Position numbers and translations under genes: made by a program. Shown here one piece after another: positions 55,481 to 64,000 of a stretch of DNA of 64,000 nt. Positions within the stretch are counted from its first letter, which is position 1; every line of letters begins with the position of its first letter. The DNA comes from Parus major. Lineage: Eukaryota > Chordata > Aves > Passeriformes > Paridae. Location: assembly GCF_001522545.3 (NCBI RefSeq), contig NC_031771.1:28083782-28147781 (forward strand), written 5' to 3'. The notes under the pieces were generated by a model. That model did no database searches. It saw only the letters and a program-made list of their open reading frames with translations, and was not told where the DNA came from.

Positions 55481-58400
55481 GCCACCAGTAGGTGTGAAAA
55501 CGTGTCCCAAGGTCTAAGAGGCTGAGACTCTCAGGCCCTGGTGTGCCTATGTATTAATTAATGGCTGCCCTCACCAACTCATTGATCTGGCTGCTATGTT
55601 TTGGAGAATAAGGTCCTATGCACTACATAGTTCTGATAGGAGCCTGCTTTCCATTTCCCAGAGGAAAATGCATGGAGACTACCTTAACATGAGCTCCTTG
55701 GTGTGTATAGGGCAGGAGCTGTGGTCTCCTGTGGATGCCAGGGTACATCCCTTCATAAGGGTGAGTCATGAGAAGAAATGTGGCCAAAAGAAAGCTGCAT
55801 GTGGGTAGGTATGCGAGTAGTGTGTTTCCTGAGAGCAGGGATTTGGCCCCAGCCCATGAAAGCATGCCATACATCACTCTGCTGGTAGAGATGGGGCACC
55901 AGAGATAGTTAAAACATGAAAATAAGCCACCTCTCACTAACTTTGAAATTGATTAAAGGAAATCTGGACTGTTGGCTTCTCATAGGCTAGGAAGGGACTG
56001 GTTTAAATACATGTAACCTTCCACAGTGTGGAAACAAACAATCCTGCTTGTTGTGCTACACTTCTGGCACATCCAGGATGTGTTGAGCTGATGCAGACCA
56101 CAAGCGGACTGTTGGATCACTTGGAACTTGCCCACAACGAGAATGTTGTCCACCTACAGCGATCCTGTGCAACCAAAAGGTCAAAAGTGGGAATGTAAGA
56201 AGAGGAATGGCATTCCACACTGGCTTCACTGGACATCTGGGGAACCTGCACTCCCAGAGCTTTTACAAACCACTGCCACTTTGTGATCAACAGGCTGGCT
56301 GCAGCAACTCACATTTGGGTGGAAGAGATCTGCTCTTCACAGTATGGTCACATGAGCTCCACCAGCTTCCTGGCCACTGTCTGATGGAGGATTCAGGCAG
56401 CCACGCTACCAAGTGGCTACAGTTTGTCTTTTGGATTTCTTTCTGATCCAAAGTGGAAGGTGAATCCCAGATGTTATTGAGCTGTGTTGAACGGGGGCTG
56501 AGGGAAATTATATCTTTAAGGTCTAGTTCAAAGTTTTAATATTTCTGTTAGTTGAAGGTAATTGCAGAATTGTCAGAGACTTTAAGAAGCAATAAGGATA
56601 AAAGAAAGAGAGAAAAGATGGGAGGGGGAACTTTTATACATACAGAATGGTATATTTATAGACATTATTTATTCTCATACTTGTATTTTTTCTTACAGTA
56701 CTGGAAGGCAAAAAAATAATTACCTTGTGTTGGAAATTATATGAATTTTGGAAGATAATTTTCTTGTTATAACTGTTATTAAATGATTTATCTGTAATTA
56801 ATGTCCACATGCTATCTGTAAAATCTCAATTATAGATTTTATTGTTAAATTAATCTTTGTTCCTTCTTGCTTTCCTGCTTACTTGATGGCTTTTGTGTTT
56901 TATCATAAAACACTTAATCAATAATACACTGTAATTGCTTTCCAACTCACACAAAGGGAAGCAAGAGGAATGCATATTGTTCAGATAAAGGTTTTTTTGT
57001 TCATTACAGCACAAAAACTAAGGCCAGAAGCAAAGTTTAACATCAAATTTGAAACTTAATTTAAAATGAAACCAAGCATCAGCTATAAAGTATTAATTTT
57101 CTTTTTACTTACACTAGATAATATTGCAGTGTTGGTATTACCTTGGAATATATTTGCTTGTCCTACCGAGCAGTAATAATTGATTTCTTTTATTTTTCTT
57201 CTTTCTACTAAAGGTCATCAAGAGTTTTGCATGCTATCTCACACTATGGTCCACCAGCACCCTCTAGTTGTAAAATTCAGCCTGTGGACTGATTTCCAGA
57301 ATAATGTGCAAATACAAAACTGTATACAAAATAGGATCCTAATTGCTAATTATAACATGAAAGAAAAAAATATTATTAAATTAAAAATATATGGGCACAA
57401 AATCAATATACAGCTCTAGAAATTTTCCATGCAGTTAAAATTTAGAAGTATAGAAATGAAGGCATTCAAGTAGTTGCAAATATGAGGTTCATGAAGTGCA
57501 GCTTAGTAACTCAATTAACTAGCCATGATGTCTAAACAAACCACATGACAGCAAAATCTGGTTTTGTGGGAGAGCCCATCTGTGTTTCAGCTGACATTTA
57601 CTTCAAGTTCTGCTCTTAACTGGTAGGAGAGTTACAAATTTTTGTTCTACCCTTAAGATAAACCTTGGTATTTTCTTGGTTCTTCAGTATTGAGGGGTAG
57701 TATTCAAGTAGCTAATTCTGTTCTTTTATAGTATCATCACCCTTTAGATATATTTCTACAATTTTTCAGGATTTTAGAACACATTCAAACACTGTGTTAG
57801 GAATTTCCATGGAGACTGTTTAATTCATTTCTCAACTGCATCTAAAAATTTAAGGTAGGCAATAAGTGAGGATGTAATTTGAAAAGCTTATCAGCTGCTA
57901 TGCATTGATTCCCTATAGTACACAGCTCATGTTTGAGACCCAGTTTTAGGAGCAGCTCTTCAGTGTGCAATGGCACCTCCTCTTTTCTCCACTTAATTCT
58001 AGCTGAGATGATGTATGTGAGCAGTTGGTCTTTTGAGGAAAGGAGTTTATTTTTGTATGTGCAGTGTACAGAAGATCGACCACTTGGAAACACTGCCAAG
58101 CAGCTTTCATTCTTCAGAGTCTTCAGATTAATTTGGACTTGTTAACAGGGTAAAAGAAGATGTCTTTGGTGCCCTATTACCCATTAAAGAGAAAGCAGCA
58201 GCACTGCCTTCTGGGTTTGTGTCACTGGGCATGACCACGGTGATTGACCTGTCTGTATAATCTTTTAAAGGAAATTCACTTACAAGTAATCTTTATTTAA
58301 AAATATTTTTCTCTGAAGAGAGACAATACCTTACTTAAGCAGTCTGTTATAGCTGTTAAGGGAATCTCTTAAGAGATGTTACAATACAGTTATAGTACAG

Positions 58401-61400
58401 ACCATGGTCTCTGCTTCAATTAAGGTATCTTATCCTTATGGTTACTGGGGGATTGTGATGGGGGTGTTTATAGAATAGGTAACATTGAATTATTTATTTC
58501 CAACGGAGTGCAACCTGAATATATGCAGTGTCAAGTGATTTTTCAGGCTATTGAGATATCGTTGTGCTGCAGTGAGTACAAATGAGGTGTGTAGCAGATA
58601 CAGGAATGAGAGGACACTGTTACTTGACTCTTTCGTGTACTAATTCCAGGATTACAGAAGGTAATGTGGAAAGAAATTCAGACACAGATAAATCAAATAA
58701 TAGTCATTCTTTTGTGTCAACTGTTTAATATGTGTCTAGGCATTTTCTTTGTATATGAATGAGTTGCATTCTTTTTATATTACTATAAGGAATTAATTAA
58801 AAAACAGGAAAATTAAGCTCATCTGTGGTGCCCAAAAGATAAGGAAACTAATTCTTTTCATATGAAGCTCTACATCTAAGTAAACAGTGGAATATAAAGA
58901 AAAATTTGAGGACATAAATTCCTCATTATTGTGGTTTTGTCTGTGCCATTGTATCAAATCACTCACAAGCAACCTGGCTGCTTGCAGCACTCCCGTGCAT
59001 TTTGCCTTACTCAAGAAAGTTGCCCTCTCCTGCACCTGTCCTCCTTCCGTCAGTGGGTATGGTTTCAGCAGACATTTAAAATAAAGATTACCTGGCTATT
59101 TTGAAATCCTTTTGAAAGCTCTTCATTGCTATGAGTATGTCTATGCTGCAGTCACTAAAATGTCTGCAGCTAGTGCAGGCTTATCCACATTACCCTTAAA
59201 CTGGCTGTTTTGGGGAGGGCTGGAAGCATCACCATGGTGACACTGAGCTGTGGCTGGGAAGCCTACCTGCTGGCTGGGACATGAAGAAATATCCTTGGAG
59301 TTCACCCCCACAAAGCTTTGTGCTGGCTTGGCTGTTGTGCTCAAGCAGTTGGTTTAAAGTTAGCTCGTGTGGGTGTTGTCAGCCCGTGCCTGTGAACTGT
59401 AGGTGTGTGCTGGGTGACGCACTGTGTGCTAGCACAGAGAGATCCTTCCTACGGGTGATGGGAAAGATGGCACCGTAAAATATTCCTCTCCACAGCTCTT
59501 GATCACCTACAGGATTTCTGACATTTTTAATTTTGTGCACTGACAGGAGCATTCAGTTGGCAGTGACAAAAAAATGCCAGTTCGCTTTTTTCCTGAACCA
59601 ATGCACGTGTAAATGAATGAGTTGGATTCACCCACCTGAGCATGAACGAGGTTTCCTCCTGAGTCTATCCCTCTTATGAGCCATTCTGCCTAAAGTCCCT
59701 ACCTCTAACAGTGGATATTAGATCACAATCTTTTGAATGAATAATGAGACTAAAAAACCAGTGAGACTAGCAAGAACGAGACTGTAAACATCTTTTTGGC
59801 TTCCTGGTTGTCCGTGCAGGTCAACCCTAATTTTGAGGGGCACTGATTACTGTTTAGCATGGGATTTCTCAATCTGTCAGTGCCTGTCAGGTTCTGAGAC
59901 CAGCATCCACTGATTCCCTCCTAGCAGGGGAGGTATTTGAAGGACCTTCAAGTTTGTAAGTCAACTCATCTTTTGAGTATTGAGATAAATCCAAAGCTGT
60001 CTGGCACCATTACCTGTCACACAGAGGCAGCAGGTACATTAAGCACGTGTCTTTCAGTACAAGAAAATTAATGGCCTTTCATCTTATTGCATGAAAATAT
60101 GGTTTACTGTGATGGAGACCAACCAGTAGGACAACATGGAGTAATGTCTTGTTACTAGGGATTTTTGTCCCATCAGGCAGTTCCTTAGGCCACATAATGT
60201 GCTTTGAGAGGAAGAAATATGAGGATTGTGGAGTATAAAGGATAAGGTATTGTATTACTGTTTTCAGCCTGATGAGTTTTTTGGGCTGTGGCAGTGGGAA
60301 GTGTGGGGTTTTTCATATATATCTGTGTCAGTCTGTTACTTTCTATGAATATTCACAGTAGGAGTCATTTTTTTTTACTTGAAGAAGCAAGCTCAAGAGG
60401 TTTTTGGGCCAAGGAACCCTCCTGAGTATAGCAGGTCAAGCTGTTGTACCGTTGCCCCCTGCAAAAGCCTTTCAGCTCAGAGGAAACCTTCTCTAGCAGC
60501 ACAAACTGCAAGAAAAACCTCTGCTGAAACTGCAGCTGCTTCTGAGAGGAAAGTCTGTATGTAGGCAGCCCCTGTGCTTCCACCTTCTTCTGTAGCATAC
60601 ATCATGATAATCAATAGCACTGTTTAGCTTTTCTGTTCTGCAAAGCACTCTTTTTATCTAGCCTGAGTTATTTCCTTGGCAATATGCTTTAGATATCGTA
60701 CCTTTCATCTCTGTGCAGTCAGAGCAAAGCTCGTGTGTGTGACTCTATCAGAGTTCATGAAGGCAAGCCAGTGCTGATGTTCAAGAGCACTTGAATGGTA
60801 ATACAGGAGAAGACCTAGGACCTACTTGTTTCTTTATTTTTAACATTATGTGTGTTATGCCATTTGAATTATGACCCTATAACTAAAAATATTCTGATAT
60901 TTGGATAAAATTTCACTGCATGCATTATGTATTTGAGTTAAGTTTATGAATTTCCTGTGAAAAGCAGAACACAAAAAAAAAAAAAAGTAGTCCATGTGAC
61001 ATTTTTTTAAATGTTGATTTCCTCTATTAACCTTAAAAGTTGCATTTGACCCACAGGCTAGGGAAATAATGTTTCTTAGTGTTTAATAAGCCTTACATTG
61101 TCATAACAGATTTATCAGTGTCTCAGGCAGGCTCATTCTTCCAGATTAATTTGTTTGTTTCTTGGACTCTCAAAAGCCAGCTCACTGGAAAACATTAATT
61201 TGGAGACTGGCTATTTCAAAGGCATTACACTGACAGGAGCTGACTGTGAAGAATTATGGTTCTGACCAGTACCACTCCAACATCAGTTTCTGCTTTTGAC
61301 AAAGCCTGTCTTGATACCTGCTCCTGCTTCTGACAAATCCTGTTTAGCCTCAGCCTACTGGAGGGAGTAAAATCTTTGTAGGCTTTTTAAAATATTTGCC

Positions 61401-61945
61401 TGATTGTGTCAGCTTCTGAGGCAGCCCTGCTTCCATTCCCCTTCTGGACGTGCTTCAAGACCAGACTATTACAGAGGCTACCTTTTTTCAAGCAAATACA
61501 AATGATATACAGATATCATCTTTGTGGAATTAAACCTTAAGTTTTACTTAGTAATATTTCCCTAGTTGTTTCCCCGAGGTGAAAGAGGTTTGTTTTTTTT
61601 TTTTGTTCTTAAATGAATAAAACCAAATGTGTGTGATGGCAGGAGAGGATCACACTGGCCTTGTTTGTTTTCCCTGGACTTAACAGCTCTTACCTTGCTG
61701 TGTTCTTTAAGCCAAGGAGGTTTTGGAGGATGTGCTGCAGCTGAAGTCATTTTGGCTGCCCCACAGAGGGCTGGACAAGGACAAGACCCCTCCCTGCATT
61801 GGACCTGCCCTGTATTCAAAGCTGCATTCAAAGCAAACTGGCCAGAGAAAAACACAGCTATGTTTCCCAAGCCCTGTGCCACTGCAATAACACGTTCATC
61901 ACATTCAACACTTGATGAGTTTTCTTGCAAGAGAGAACTTTCTTG

Positions 61946-61990
61946 AGAAAAATAATAATATTATTATAATATATATTATTATAATATAGT
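61946..61990. repeat. AT-only tract with inverted symmetry
   Basis: About 45 bases composed of AATAAT, ATTATT and ATATATAT words include a direct repeat of ATTATTATAATATA and several self-complementary stretches. AATAATATT recurs just after it, near 61997-62005. It is likely low-complexity DNA prone to cruciform formation. Confidence 0.75.
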
Positions 61991-63218
61991 GACATAATAA
62001 TATTCCCAGGCACTGCAGATTCATGGGAGTATTTTGCACCACTACTGTAGAATACTGAATGTTACAAATTTTACCATGGGAGATTTTAAACATCAAGTGC
62101 ATATCTAAGCTGGAAGTGCTTTATTATCTGTTACCCATAAGTATGATTTTATTTGTCATATACCTCCATATTCTTCCTATTTCAGGAACAGCATTTTAAA
62201 ATGGATATTTTTCTAAGTGTACTAATTATTAAAATATATGGTGGTTTACCCTATTTTTTCACATAGGAACATAAGGAAGAGATAGTGTATTTTACATTAC
62301 AGTGCTCTTACAGCAAGTTTGCTAGTGTCCGTGAAGAAATTTTGATGAAATTAAATAGGCAGAAAAAAATTTCATGGAGTGTGCAAATGAAACAGCCAGG
62401 AATAAACCCATTTATGCAAGACTCACACTGAGAGTCTGATGAGCTTTGACAATTGGAATAAATTATTTTGTCTGAAAGGAGATTCCAGTTTAAAAGATAG
62501 GACAGCATTTAATCTTTCAACAGTTTTCATTTCTCAGATGAAAATAAAAACCAAACCTTTATGAAATAGACCAGGTAGTCTTGTCCATATTGACCTCCCA
62601 TCTGTGCACAGCCATCATGCTCTCCTTTAGTATGGTCTTTCTGCCAGTTCCTGCTGCAAGAATTCAATCAATGGAATTATTTCTTCTCTGACCAAGCAGT
62701 AGGAGGACTGCTGTTGGCTGAGTGCACACGGGCCCCGACTGGGGGCACGGCTCTGTGCACAGCCCAAGTCTGAACATCACATATAGGTTATGCTCTGTAG
62801 CTAAACACAATACCCAGCAGAGGCAAGTGTCCCTTCCTCAGGTCTCCAATGCAAATTTGGCAGATTATTTCCTCTATTTCCTTACATTCCTCTGCACCAA
62901 GTGACAGAGGACAATAAGGCGGCTTTCTGTTGTGCCAAGGGCCTGTAGTGCCTGGGGCAAAAAATATTATCTTGCTGTATGTTGTACAATGCCTTAAGGC
63001 ACTACTGTAATGCACACAAGTAGTAATAAAAAATATTTCAGTCACTATTAATCATAGATTCAGTGGCATAAAGTGGTGATATGTCTATTTGTCTTCTCCC
63101 AGTCTTAACATTTCTGGAAGTTGTCTGACTGATTTCAAGTGCCTGATCTTCCCCCTCATCTGCATTGGCTTTCTACTGTAGTTCTTTCTGATTTATTGTC
63201 AGAGGAGAATCTACTGCA

Positions 63219-63236
63219 GGCATGCATGCATGCATT
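63219..63236. repeat. Short (GCAT)n run
   Basis: About four GCAT units. Because GCATGC is self-complementary, the run is also palindromic. No function is indicated. Confidence 0.8.
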
Positions 63237-63637
63237 CTTTCCTTTAATATTACTTCTTTTTGATATCTAAAACAGATCTTAAAATAACCTCATAGTTCCT
63301 CACTTGGATCCAAATTCCCCAGAAGACTTTGCAGAGAAACAAAAGAAGAAGTTGTAGCTTTTAAAATAATTTATTTATCCATTTATAACTTAATATGCAT
63401 AAGCATCAATATCTATATTTAATATAATGGCATTCCTAGGACTAAGCCTTATTGAAAATGGTGTGTCAGGGTTTAATAAATTACTAGTATTTTCCCCTTT
63501 CATTATTAATATTATTTTGTTTGACAAGTATTTGCAAGGTGCATCCATATCAAACCGTGTATTTTTCCAGTTCTCTGTAAAATAAATCATCCCCTGCCAT
63601 GGCTCAGAGTGAGCTATGTGGGCCATGGGATATTAAA

Positions 63638-64000
63638 TCATGACAGAATCATAGCCTGTTCTGCATTGGAAGGAACCCACAAATATGATAGAGTCCAACT
63701 CTGGCCCCTACACAGGACACCCCAAGAGTCACACCATGTGCCCTGAGGGCATTGTCCAAACCCTTCTGGAACTCCATGAGGCTTGGTGCTGTGACCACTT
63801 CCCTGGGAGCCTGTTCCAGTCCCCAAACACCCTCTGCGTGAAGAACCTTTTCTCGGTTTTCAACCTAAACCTGCCCTGACTTCAGGCCATTCCCTTGGGT
63901 CCTAACACTGGGCACCAGAAAGAGGAGATCAGTGCCTGCCCTCCTCTTCCCCTCACAAGAACTGCAATGAGGTCTGCCCTCAGTTGTTGACTCACCCACT
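63638..64000 (-). mobile_element. CR1 LINE 3' region, antisense, running off the window edge
   Basis: The left boundary shows the decayed tail ATCATGACAGAATCATAGCC, the reverse complement of the (ATTCTATG)-like CR1 end. The body then follows in antisense: AGAGTCCAACTCTGGCCCCT, AGGGCATTGTCCAAACCCTT, TTCCCTGGGAGCCTGTTCCA and TCAGGCCATTCCCTTGGGTC. All are landmarks of the avian CR1 3' third. At least 360 bases are present with no truncation before the window ends, so the copy probably continues. The frames across it are not functional. Confidence 0.92.

Larger units (their letters stand above)
55141..63637. other. Downstream intergenic region, no gene recognised
   Basis: From the presumed GLRB 3' end to the right-edge CR1 I found no exon. 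In mammals the next gene in this direction is GRIA2 (from memory), but none of its coding exons was recognised here. About 55480-56460 is somewhat more GC-rich and contains overlapping short frames, possibly an old unidentified repeat. About 56740-57130 is AT-rich, repeat-free and dense in TAAT words, so it could hold a conserved non-coding element. A perfect palindrome (55461-55480) and an AT-rich inverted-repeat tract (61946-61990) are listed separately. Confidence 0.6.

Noticed and set aside
55596..56446. Short frames considered as a possible transposase remnant (Harbinger- or hAT-like)
   Set aside because: I could not find conserved transposase motifs, terminal inverted repeats or a consistent frame, so no family is claimed.

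Overview
The window is nuclear DNA from a vertebrate, almost certainly a bird. Evidence is long AT-rich introns, one CpG island, several CR1 (chicken repeat 1) LINE fragments with typical avian 3' ends, and a solo LTR of a type I recognise from bird genomes, particularly songbirds. No bacterial-style gene organisation is present, and most open frames are chance frames in introns or repeats.

The one gene I can support is GLRB, the beta subunit of the inhibitory glycine receptor, on the + strand. All nine coding exons lie inside the window (9525-54448), all have canonical GT/AG splice sites, and phases match at every junction. Joined, they encode 497 residues with no stop or frameshift. That equals the length I recall for mammalian GLRB. 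The product has a signal peptide, an extracellular glycine-binding domain with both disulfides, four membrane segments, and a large M3-M4 loop carrying the gephyrin-binding motif. It is a structural subunit: it assembles with alpha subunits into chloride channels and anchors them at inhibitory synapses through gephyrin.

Layout: 1-7261 is upstream intergenic DNA with small tandem repeats. 7262-7745 is an antisense CR1 fragment close to the promoter. About 7860-8640 is a CpG island interrupted by a 320-base assembly gap (8113-8432). It probably holds the GLRB promoter and an untranslated first exon. The start-codon exon is 9493-9646. Eight introns follow, of 11.6, 2.2, 6.5, 3.3, 2.7, 3.3, 3.4 and 10.5 kb. 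They hold an (ATTCT)n array beside a CR1 remnant with a second gap (18768-18837), a solo LTR (32680-33147), a pure (AAT)n array (34664-34748), a 14-bp perfect hairpin (45755-45792) and a CR1 3' end (48306-48388). The stop codon is at 54446-54448, with polyadenylation signals at 55005 and 55115. From about 55140 to 63637 I see no gene. The right edge (63638-64000) runs into another antisense CR1.

I found no new multi-gene system. The observations most worth checking are the in-frame exon encoding M1, a possible intronic-polyadenylation end after exon 8 that would lose M4 and the gephyrin motif, the pentanucleotide array, the hidden promoter core, and two perfect inverted repeats.
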